Shown here piece by piece: positions 1 to 11,203 of a stretch of DNA of 64,000 bases. The stretch comes from Filobasidium wieringae. Lineage: Eukaryota > Basidiomycota > Tremellomycetes > Filobasidiales > Filobasidiaceae. Location of the stretch: the NCBI GenBank assembly GCA_001600055.1, contig BCIV01000007.1, positions 372,001 through 436,000 of the forward strand. The letters run 5' to 3'. Under the pieces are notes generated by a model. That model was not told the origin of the DNA, made no database searches, and worked only from the letters and a program-made list of their open reading frames with translations. The stretch's first letter is position 1. Each line of letters begins with the position of its first letter. The position numbers and the translations under genes were made by a program.

Positions 1-296
1 CGATACTGCTATACTGCTATACTATCATCGACTATACCACCACTGGCTACTACGCACAGTACGTGGACAGTACTACATCGACTACTACGTACTACAGCTA
101 CTGCCGAGCCACCCACTGGCCATAGTTATATGCGTTATCTACGAGACAAAGTATCATCCGGAAGTATACTTTAGAGAGCACCTACCTGCCCGGTACACAA
201 CAATCGCTACAACTGCTACTACTGCTACTACTACTGCTACTACTGCACGACTATACATGCAACTAGCCATACTACTATACTAGTCACCACCGAACC
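1..296. other. Upstream region of the GT90 gene with TAC/TGC-rich simple sequence
   Basis: No gene is visible. The stretch is rich in short TAC, TGC and CTA steps, densest near 206-247, where imperfect TAC/TGC trinucleotides alternate. It probably holds the promoter and leader of the following gene. A similar simple-sequence texture precedes the gene at the other edge of the window. Confidence 0.5.
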
Positions 297-3183
297 ATGC
301 TCTCCCGTCCACTCTCCCGCAAACCTCAACACACACCGACCACGACATCAAACATCCACATCCCAGCTCAAATCCGTAGACCACGTAAAGTCCTCTACCT
401 CGTCGCCTTCTTCGGTCTCCTCTACTGGTTCTCCATCCGTCATGGTCTAGGGCAAGAACGCAATCTCGAGAACCACGCCGAACATCTCGGGATCCCAGCG
501 CCTTTACCGGGGACAGGAGCCCGCAGGCCGATCGGGGCTGCCGTTCAGGTAGGCAAGGGGGGTGGGGCGGGGGGGATTTGGGAAGGGGCGTTGGGCGGGT
601 TGGGGTTGCCGAGGGGTGGGAAGAAGAAGACGGTGGATCATACGATCAGGGAGGATGGGTATGTCGAGGTTGGCACCGGCGCGACGGGGGAACATCCGAT
701 CTGTGAGTCTCGATGGCTTTTCTTCTTGCACTCTCGCTCTCTTCTCTCTTCTCTCTTCTCTCTTCCTCTTGCTCATGTTGCTCATGTTGCTCTTGAACTC
801 TTCTTCCTCTCTTCCTCTCTCGCTCTTCCTCTTCTCTTTCGCTTTTCCTCTTCTCTCTCCCCCTCTCCCTCTCTCTCCCTTTTACGCTCTCTCTTTCTCT
901 CCCTTTTACGCTCTTTCCCACTCTCTCTCTCTCTCTCTCTTTTACGCTTCCCCTCCCGTTCGCCAGACGACCTAATGACCCAAGCCCGAATCAAATTCGA
1001 TACCCTCCTCTCACGACAATCTCGAACCCTAAAAGAGGCCGTGGCAGAGTACAAGCGGAGGTACGGTCTCCCTCCTCCTAGAGGGTTCGAGGCTTGGTGG
1101 AAGTTCGTAGTCGATAAGGACGTGAAGATCGTTGATGATGTGAGTTTCGCGGACGACAGGAAGAAAGGGGGAGAGTGGGATGTTGATACAAGACTCGCTC
1201 GCGGACAGTTCGATCGGATCTCATCCGATATCCTCCCATTCCACGCCCTCCCCCCCAAAACGTTTCAGACTCGTCATCAAGCCCTATCCACCTTGGACTA
1301 TACGTACACGATCCACCTGACCCCGACTTCATCCTCCATAACCGGTCCGAAATCCACCTCGTCACGTCCCAAGACGATGCTAGGGTTGATGGACGGGTTC
1401 AGAGGGTATCTCCCCGAAGGGTTCGAGGTACAGGTCACCGGGAGCGATCATGATCTAGGCAGTTGGGTTTTGGGGAGTGATCAGAGGGAGAAAGCGATGG
1501 AGCTCGTTCGGAACGGTCAACGTGAGTCGTCTCAACAGATCCATTGGAGGGGAGAGACGGGCTACTGACGCCCACGCCCACGCCCGCGCCCACGATCAGA
1601 TTTCACCGAATCCGATCTCACGCACTATCAAGACCTAAAACGAACCCCCATCAAGGGCTGGTTCTCCGCCTGTTCCCTCGATTCACCCGCCAACATCGTT
1701 CCCGGCGCGGAGAACAGGTCGGAGAGCGCGATGGGTCAGAAGTTTATTCATGATCACCAAAAGACTTTTGGGTTTTGTGAGAATCCTTGGTTGAAGAGGT
1801 TGCATGGGGCGATGCAGTGAGTTCGGCGCGCCTCCCCCTCGAGGTGATGGGAGCGAAAGAATACTGATCGCAGTTCAACTGCGCACTTCCGGGACAGTTT
1901 GGATTACTTTGGAAGGTCGCCTTCGGAATTAAGACCTCTCCTCGTCCTCTCCAAATATTCCAACAACGCCGAGATCCTCGCCGTCCCACTCCAAGCGTTC
2001 AAGAACCTCTCGACGATCGAGGATGAGTTTCATCCTTGGGAGGAAAAAGATCTGGACAAGGTCTTTTGGCGTGGGTCTTCTACCGGGGGGTTCAACCATC
2101 AACGTCCTTGGCAGGAGTCTCATAGGATGAGATTACACTTGATGATCAATGGCGATAAGCGCGAGGTCTCGAGGGACGATCAGGGCACGAGGGGGAGGGA
2201 GAGGGAAGTCATGATGCCCGATGGAAGAGGAGGGTTCACCATGGAATCCGTTGACGAGGGGGTGCTCAGTCGAGCTTACATGGACGTTGGGTTGTCAGGA
2301 AAACCCATCCAGGTGAGTCGGACGTGCGAGCGGGGGGGCTCAGGTTGCGGTCGTTGATTTCATCCGATAGTGCGAGAATACAAACCTCTGTGGAGAGATC
2401 GCAGAGGAGATCGACTTCCTTGACAGAGTCACTCCTGAGCAAGGGTCTAGGTACAAGTGTGAGTCGCGTCTCTTCGGCATGCCCCGCTTGAATTGGCACT
2501 CATGAAGGGACTGGACGCGGCATGATAGACGCTCTGGACGTCGATGGGAACGGATGGTCAGTACTCGCTATCAAACCGTATCTCTACCTCATCACTTCAA
2601 CTGACTTGCTCGACGCCTCACAGGTCGTCCCGTTTCTACCGACTCCTCACGGCGGGTAGCGCGGTCTTCAAGATGACCATCTTCCCCGATTGGAATCAGG
2701 TGAGTCTTCAAGAGCCGGTATGATTGGCATGAACGTCTGAGCTCACCTATCAACCCTTTCCGAAAACAGGACTGGCTCGTACCCTGGTTACATTACGTAC
2801 CGATCAAGCCGTCGTACGATGACCTGTACGATATCTCTGCCTTCTTCATCGGACCTATCGGACCGGACGGACAGGTGGATACTTCCAAGGGTCACGAGGT
2901 ATGTCACGCGGCTATTACCCGAGGCGAAGGATCAGGGTTTGCTGACCATTCACAAACGCTCTGCTACAGGACCTAGGGAAACAGATCGGAGAAGCGGGAA
3001 GGGACTTTGCGAGGGAACATTGGAGGTGGGAAGTCATGCAGGCGTACATGTTCCGACTGATGTTAGAGTGAGTTCCAGAACGAGCGTTTCCAAAAGCACG
3101 TCGAACCAACGCTAATCTTTTCGCGCGACAGGTATAGAAGGTTGTTGAGTGACGATAGAGAGGCCATGTCTTACCAGGGTTAA
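297..3183 (+). CDS. GT90 (CAP10-like) glycosyltransferase, type II Golgi membrane protein
   Basis: Ten exons (297-702, 967-1521, 1600-1816, 1874-2312, 2371-2458, 2529-2556, 2624-2699, 2770-2898, 2970-3067, 3132-3183) add up in frame to 695 residues. A basic N-terminus is followed by one hydrophobic segment (about residues 31-47), as in Golgi type II enzymes. The GT90/CAP10 domain follows: YGLPPPRGFEAWW after the first intron, then KVFWRGSSTGG, the DVDGNGWSSRFYRLL core and a C-terminal EHWRWEVMQAYMFRLML helix. In Cryptococcus this family includes CAP10 and the beta-1,2-xylosyltransferase CXT1 that decorate capsule and glycolipid glycans, so transfer of xylose or another sugar from UDP-sugar is likely but not shown. 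Intron 1 is 264 nt, CT-rich and open in frame. The sixth exon is only 28 nt. Family assignment is secure; the exact substrate is not. Confidence 0.9.
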
Positions 3184-3633
3184 GACCGGGCCGATTGGTT
3201 TTTCGGGTTTCTTTCGTATGTATACCGTTCCGAGAGAACGACAGGGTTTGTGGAGCATGAAAATCGATTCGATTTCATACAAATTTTCAAAGAGCAAGGC
3301 GGATAAGGGAACACTGAGCAAGAGGCGGATGAACTGTGTGTTTGTCACACATGTGTCGATAAGTTCCCAGGTCCGGGAACGCGAACGAGGAAGGGGTGTT
3401 TCTGAGCAAACCTCTGGATGACGCTGTGTAAGGTGTTCAGGTGAAGGCTTCATCTACCTCGCCGTCTGAGATCTGAGACGGATGCCCATGGTGACGGAAC
3501 CAAATTCCAAGATGTGTCACGTGAATTGAAACGCTTTACGAAATGGAATCAGTTCAGTTCAGTCGACGTCTCCAGCGACTTCGACCTCGATTCTGCCTCG
3601 ATTGGATTCCCCATAGAGACAGTACCACACACC
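3184..3633. other. Intergenic: 3' end of GT90 gene and promoter of the nitrilase-fold gene
   Basis: No gene seen. It contains the 3' untranslated region of the GT90 gene and a TCACGTGA site (3517-3524) about 110 bp before the next start codon. An in-frame upstream ATG at 3514 could add 40 residues to the next protein, but the ATG at 3634 has the better context. Confidence 0.5.
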
Positions 3634-5679
3634 ATGCTCCAGGCAGATCACCTTGCATCAGCCCATGCAGCCGTGTTCCTCTCCTCGATCTTCGCCTTCG
3701 GTCCAACCCCTCAACCTCTCGTTCTTGCCACCGTGACGCTTCCTCTACTTCTACACCTGACAGAGCGGCTACAGCGTTTCACTATCCGAACTCTCGTCCT
3801 TTCTTACATAGCAACCACCCTAGGATCGTTCCTGTCGTACGTGCCGAAAACGTATCATGCCCTACCTCCCGTCCAGTCGACCTTGCTTCAAATCCTGTTG
3901 TCTGGCATTTCGGCCGGTTTCATACTGGGCCCGATCGTTATCGAGAACTTAATAACGGCTCGCATACGTCTGTCGAGTCGGGACTCCGAGGGTAATACCT
4001 TTTCACGAAAGGAAGAACTCGGATGGCCGAATCTGGTTCGGTTCCCATTGCTCTGCACAATAACCTGGATCATATACGAGCGAATCAATCGTGAGTTTCC
4101 GAATCTGTACTTCAAACATTTCTCAATACCTGACGTAGCTTTATCCAATGGCTAGGGCTCACCCACACCGACCAGATCCACCCTTCCGACAATCCTACAA
4201 CCGACTCTAGGGTATCTAGGTCAACCGGGCCTGAACTTTTTATTGGCCTCCTGGGCGATCATCGTATCCCGAATCGTATCGGAAACACTCGAGGTCGGAT
4301 CACTCAGAGATGAAGAACCACCGGACTTGAATCGAGGGAAATCTTCCGACTTGATCGTGTTCGAGAACGAGGACCGCACGGGAGGTAACCACCCGTCTGG
4401 CACTTCGAGAGGAGTTGGGGAGGAAGGACCTTTTCCTCCCGACCTGGAAGAGATCCAGGTTATCACTGGTCAGCGGGAGTACGGGACTCTTCCCCGAATT
4501 CCTCTAGCGGAACCAAGCAAGAAAACAGTTCATTCCTTCTCATGGAGTTTCTGGGGGTTCTTGGGGTTCATACTCTCCTTGACATTCTTACCCGGACTCG
4601 TCCTGCCCTTAGAGTACCCATCATCACTCTCAGCTCCTCTAATTTCCAGCACTCCGCTTTCGATCGGATGCGTCTTACCCGCCACCCCTCATCATTTAGA
4701 CTCTCTGATCAAGGAGACCGATCGATTAGCCTCCACAGCGAAGATCTTGCTTTGGCCTGAACAAGCTCTGCAGCTTTACTTGCAGGAAGATAGGGAGATC
4801 GTGATCCGGAAGATAACGGACGTGGCAAAGAGGCATGGGGTCTGGATAGGATTAGGGTTGGGCAGCCCGCGATCTCCTGACGAGGAAGAGGAGGGGGAAG
4901 AAGACGAGCCGGATTCAAATAAACGAAGGAACGAGATCGTCTTTGTTGGACCTGAAGGGTTAGTGGGCGCTTATACGAAACGGAAACTCGTACCGATCGT
5001 TGAATCGTACGGGTCAATACCCGGAGCTGAGACTCCACCTCTATGGGAAGTCGGCCTTACCTCTCCAAGAGGTATTCGAAAGCCCGAATGGTCAAAAAAC
5101 GTTCCGTTCGTCCGGACCCTGGGGGTAACCCCATTGATCTGCCTGGACTCGTTACATCCAGGGACACTGACTGTGACATCCACCGGTTCTCCACACAAGG
5201 GTCCGCGCGTTCCTCAGCTGATATTGCTAGCGACCTCACCGCCATCACACTCCAGTGCGATCGCCTCTATGATCCTGGATCATGCGAAAGATCTTGCTGT
5301 TCAACATCATTCACAAGTCTTGGTATGCGATGGATCAGGTAAGGAAGCGATCTCCGGCTTGATCGATACCGATGGGAGCGTGAGGCATTCGCAGAGAGGC
5401 CAAGGCAGTTTCGTCATCAAGATAGCCGTACCGTATGATTTCGAATCATCCAATGGCGATCGGAAGAAGACAGGTTGGGAGATCTTGGGAACGACAGGCG
5501 TACTGGGCTTGTTGGCTGGGATTGCCGCTTCAGGCGCTCTTCTAGATCTCATTGTGAAACAACCTTCCACGACGAATCGTGAATCCAAGCTCACAGCGAT
5601 ATGGAAAAAGATGAAACGATCGATCGGTCGCCAAAGGGACCCGGAGAACGCCAGGCTGATCGATGTGGGGAATGAATAG
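3634..5679 (+). CDS. Apolipoprotein N-acyltransferase-like membrane protein with CN-hydrolase domain
   Basis: The N-terminal half (3634-4090) has several hydrophobic segments. A long exon then carries one more membrane segment and a carbon-nitrogen hydrolase domain. The triad of the nitrilase fold can be read in order: Glu in LLWPEQAL, Lys in YTKRKLVPIVES, Cys in PLICLDSLHPG. A last hydrophobic segment (GVLGLLAGIAASGALLDLIV) precedes a basic tail. This is the layout of bacterial Lnt, which N-acylates lipoproteins; fungal relatives exist but their substrate is not established. Two adjoining same-frame regions are split by a TAG at 4153. An intron 4091-4210 (GTGAGT...CTAG) restores the frame and gives 641 residues; acceptor 4219 is the alternative. 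The Cys is followed by Leu-Asp rather than the Tyr-Glu usual in bacterial Lnt. An alternative start at 3514 would give 681 residues. Confidence 0.75.
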
Positions 5680-6790
5680 GGGTCGTGTCGAGGTCACGAA
5701 CGATATTCCCATGACGCGCGCCCTCCGTTCTGAATCTATGAGTAGGTTGTACATAGTTGCTTCATTTGTCAATACCCCATGTACAAGTCAGTTCTGAACA
5801 GCTGCTGAGGCCACAACTCTAGTATATTGAAGTTTTTAGAGAGGACATCGTGTCACTACCTCGGTCAATGATACCGGAAGACGATGAGAAGGGGGTTTCA
5901 CGCTCACGAGATTCTCCATCTCCATCTGTACATATCCTCTTCCGTCTGTATCATCCTAGTATCAATTCGTATTTCTTCCATCCCCTCAGTCGTTAGATTC
6001 TTCACGGTCATGATCCTGGCTGGCACCGGTCCAACAGCCTGATTAATCGGACCTCGAGCTCCGCCAGGAGATGAACGGTCATTAGCAATGACTGGTAATG
6101 GCGGGTCTACTCATTCGCAACCCCTTGGTCGGCATATAGTCCTCTCTCTCTCGCCCAACAGCTCGATGACGCTCGCAACTGATGAAAACAGCTTTTTTAC
6201 CAATCCCAGAAGTCCCGGCTATGAGCAAGGGATATTTGCCCCCCTTTCCAAGTGATCATCGCTCGTTTTAGCAGCGATTTCGATTTCCCGGCTGCTCTCA
6301 CCCAAACCTGGCAGCCGATCAACGGGTGTACAGGAGACAATACCATAACAGGATTGCCAGTATACGACCACAAACCACGACTACCCACATGAAAGTCCCT
6401 CACAACTAATATGGAATGAGGGGTCTGATCGTAATACACCTCTACGTGTTTCGTTGCCTACGGACAAGCGGATGCGTCGAGGCTGGTCCATGAATGGATG
6501 TAGGATCCCTGGATCCTCGGCCGTTGCATCCGTTCCTAGACAGATCGAATAGGGCTGTTCTGTATCAATTCTTTGATCGTTGCGGGGCCTTTAGAGCTAG
6601 ATATCTAAATTACCTGGATATAGCGCAGAACCATCAGCAAGCAACACGAAGGCAACATCTTCCAGTTGAACATCGATATTGTCAATGATCGAGGAAACAG
6701 GGTCGTTCTAGGGGACGCAATCCGCGGCACCGATCAAATCGCCACTTAGGCCTAAATCAACGCAATTCCCGAGGAGTTCTTCACCCACAT
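5680..6790. other. Intergenic stretch without a convincing gene
   Basis: About 1.1 kb downstream of the nitrilase-fold gene. Only short ORFs without recognisable domains occur on either strand, and no RNA gene or long repeat was seen. Confidence 0.4.
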
Positions 6791-7411
6791 CTATGAGTCT
6801 GGCGGTGTGTTGTTCCCCGTTGCAAACAGCACACATCGTCGAGCTGAATGCCTGCTCAATGAAGTTTCAGGGTGTTCTTTGATGATGTCCATGTCGACGC
6901 CCTTAGAGCAAGGAGACTCTAGTTCATATTCCTCAATGATGCCCATTTCGACATCTTCTTCAGCTGACAATGAGGCTTGTGTAGGAACACGCGTTGAGGG
7001 TGTATGTGATCCCAATGATGAAGGAACAAGTAATACAGGTGAAGGCTTTGGAGGTGCTGCGAGTGGGAGGACCGCAAGGGAGGGAGAACCGTTGGGAGGA
7101 GAAGCGTCTTCTTCATGGATCGAGTTCGACTTCACAGGAGAAGCGTTGGTAGAAGAAGCGTCCGCTTCATGGATCGGCCTGGCAGGAGAGGGAGAGTCCG
7201 ACCTCACGGGAGAAACGTTGTGTTCTTCATAGATCGGCCTTGTAAGAGAGGGAGAGTTTGACCTCACGGGGGAATTCGACCTCACGGGAGAGTCCTCACT
7301 CTCCTTCAAGGGGACCCTACATGAGGGTCGAGAGCTACGACTGTGTGGCTTGGCGCAGAGGTTATGCCATTCTTTACTAATGCCGTCCTCCACTCTGCTA
7401 CGAAGTTTCAC
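6791..7411 (-). CDS. Doubtful low-complexity ORF, hypothetical
   Basis: An open frame of about 206 codons with no ATG at its 5' end (it opens with GTG and stays open upstream to a TAG near 7475), so if real it is an exon of a spliced gene or a fragment. The translation is rich in Ser, Pro and Glu and holds repeated SPVRSNSP-like units at three places, then an acidic patch (SAEEDVEMGIIEEYELE). It matches no family I know. The Ser-Pro units would be typical proline-directed kinase sites in a disordered protein. It may be chance. Confidence 0.22.
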   Translation of the reverse strand: MKLRSRVEDGISKEWHNLCAKPHSRSSRPSCRVPLKESEDSPVRSNSPVRSNSPSLTRPIYEEHNVSPVRSDSPSPARPIHEADASSTNASPVKSNSIHEEDASPPNGSPSLAVLPLAAPPKPSPVLLVPSSLGSHTPSTRVPTQASLSAEEDVEMGIIEEYELESPCSKGVDMDIIKEHPETSLSRHSARRCVLFATGNNTPPDS

Positions 7412-7901
7412 AATCCTAAATTCAACGCGGAGGAGGTAAAATTGATGACAGCCCTCTGCAGAATTATAAAGCTGATCTGACTACGATGATGAGGTGAGTT
7501 TGAGTCGGCAATTACTTGATTCTTCCAGAACAAGTCCTCCCTTTATCGTTTTCTTGCTGATCAAGCTTGACAGCCATAGACTGGTATTGGCACCACCTTT
7601 TCCAGCTCTGACATTCATGATCAACGGCCGCATCGCCATTACAGTCATTTGAGTACTGCAGGATAACGGCCGTGCGCCATGTGTCTAGGAGAAGTACGCT
7701 TGTGCCGCTTCCACATAATTCACTGCATTCTGTTCAGGATTCGTATGTCGAGCTAAGCGACCCAGAGGTCTAGCCGCCTGGCCTATGTAAGCTGTCTGAA
7801 CCTCAACATAGCCAGACAAACAGTCCAGCTAATATAGAGCGATAATGGTATATCATGTAATGGTCCAGTCAAGTGATACAACCTCAAGATATTACTCCCT
7901 C
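7412..7901. other. Intergenic, 3' side of the deoxyhypusine synthase gene
   Basis: No gene recognised. It includes the likely 3' untranslated region of the minus-strand deoxyhypusine synthase gene. Confidence 0.4.
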
Positions 7902-9254
<1,353 letters not shown>

Positions 9255-9715
9255 AGCGTAGTATTGCTTGATTATGTTTGATGATCCTCTGCTATATGTT
9301 ATTAATCTTTTCTATACAAGACGATGAAGACAATCGATAACATAGAATGACCAGTTACATGGCGTTGAATCGCTAGGTTCGGTGATCGATGTTCCAACTT
9401 TCTGAAGCTGATAAGGAGTCACGTGACTTCAAGTCGCATCACCTAGATCTACAATCAACTTCCGACGGGACAAGAAGCTAGGATCAACTAATATTCAGGT
9501 CATATAGGTCAATCAGTAGCTGATGGCTCACAGTAACCAGCCGAAAACTACTGGTCCTCCTTCGCTTCGTTAGTTAGCCCTCCGCCTTTAGCCATACGAT
9601 CGTTACGGACATCGATCATTCGACATCAAAATTCACATACCGCTCGGCTTCTACTGCACCATGTCCTAAGCACAAGCTTCCAACGTACCATATACCTACA
9701 TCAGGACGAGCTGGA
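9255..9715. promoter_or_regulatory. Divergent promoter between deoxyhypusine synthase and STYX-like gene
   Basis: 461 bp separate the two start codons, so both promoters must lie here. The clearest element is the 12-bp palindrome at 9417-9428; no strong TATA box was seen. Confidence 0.6.
9417..9428. promoter_or_regulatory. 12-bp palindrome with TCACGTGA (Cbf1/bHLH-type E-box)
   Basis: AGTCACGTGACT reads the same on both strands. The core matches the CDEI/Cbf1 consensus RTCACRTG known from yeasts. Position midway in a divergent promoter supports a regulatory role; the binding protein is inferred. Confidence 0.5.
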
Positions 9716-11007
9716 ATGGATTCGAATCAAACTAATTCAACTGGAAGGTATTGGAACCCAATTGTAAGCTTGCCAGACCCATATGGTGTTCCTTCTGTGA
9801 GAATTGCCGGCCTAGAAGCACCCAAGAGGGATTGGAGGTAAGTTTATCGAGCCTTATCACTCTGTCCTTTATTGATCGTTTCTGCATGTTCAGCTATAGT
9901 ATGCGTCATGAATCTCAGGAAATTTGTAAATTGATTTGGCTAGGACCTGCAGCATCAGCAAAAGATGCGGACAAGCTGAAGAATAACGGGATCACACATG
10001 TGTACGTGATTCGTCACTTTGCCTAGTTCGATCGGCTGAAACGTAGCTTCTGTCGGACAGCTTGATCGTACGGGATCCAAGGGAAGCTACTTATGTCAGG
10101 CCATACCACCCAGACCTGTTCAAATACAAGATCGTCGAGATCAAAAATGATGAAGTCAGTACCCTCATCAACATCCTTCTGTCCGTACCTAGACATGCGC
10201 TAGACGGAACATACCTCGATTTGCCTGGGTAGCACCAACGAATCATCTCTGTACTGGAATCGTGAGTACATAAATGCGTGATTGCGCTTCGGTCGTCCCT
10301 GATGTCTCCTATTTACTAATTATCGATAGCGCGTTCAAATTCATCGATTCAGCCGTCAAATCCGGCCGGTCGATCCTAGTCCATTGCCACAGTAAGCCTC
10401 CTGGACCTTGCTCGTTACTCCAAAGAGCTTCGTCATTTGACGCGTTCAAACTTGATAGCTGGGATATGTCTGGGACCTATGATCGTCATCGCCTATCTGA
10501 TGAAGCAACACCTGCTCACTGCCGAACAATCCATCTCTTACGTTCAAGGCCATCGATACTGTACTGCTATCAATCCCGTAAGCCTACTCTGGTTTCGAGA
10601 TATACCTGATTAGTGGGTTACTGATCTGGTGCCCTTTTGCCAAAAAATCAGAGCTTTGCAAAACAATTACAAGTCCGTTCATCGTCTTCCCCGCTTTCTC
10701 TACGTGTGTGAGGTGCTGAAACTCTTGATACGCGATACATAGGAATTTGAACCGATATACAAAGCCAAACTGGCAATGACTAGCAACGCTGTCCTCCCGC
10801 CCGCTCAAAGTCAGGCCAGAGGCAAACGAACGGTTCATGATGTTTAGTGAGTTGCCTTCGTCTTTGGTAACTGAAATGCAATCTGATGTTGGCAAACGCA
10901 CCGTTCATAGCGACGAAGAAGGAATGCAGCTGGAAGACGCTCAGCCTGTGAGATCCGAGCCTGCGAACAGTGTGTGGATCCATAATGGTGAGATCCAAAC
11001 TGAATAA
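9716..11007 (+). CDS. STYX-like dual-specificity pseudophosphatase
   Basis: Nine exons (9716-9837, 9894-10001, 10061-10154, 10233-10261, 10330-10391, 10459-10577, 10652-10672, 10743-10846, 10911-11007) join in frame to 251 residues. After a short N-terminal extension comes a DSP fold: IWLGPAASAKDADKLKNNGI, RPYHPDLFKYKIVEIKNDE, and YVQGHRYCTAINPSFAKQLQ, the same order and spacing as in animal STYX. The P-loop reads VHCHTGICLGP: Cys137 is kept but the CX5R arginine is Leu143, so catalysis is probably lost (inference). STYX in animals binds phosphoproteins without hydrolysing them. The last intron (10847-10910) starts inside a TAG, so if it is not removed the protein ends at 10847 with 192 residues. 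It converges with EF3. Confidence 0.8.
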
Positions 11008-11203
11008 TAGAAAGAGAGTTGTAGCTGTATTGCAGACTAGCGTGTTCACGAAATGTAACGACCGACTTTACGAAAGACTTGATTATGCACGCAACGTGGA
11101 ATGAAACAGGCCATTGAACGACCAAAGCAAAGCATTCGGAAATAAAGATCGTAATCATCGAAGTGTAGTACAAAAACAACTACCATTCACCCATCTCAAC
11201 ACT

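Noticed and set aside
504..1258. Minus-strand ORFs rich in Arg-Glu repeats opposite the first GT90 intron
   Set aside because: They are translations of the TCTC-rich intron and neighbouring exons in the wrong strand.
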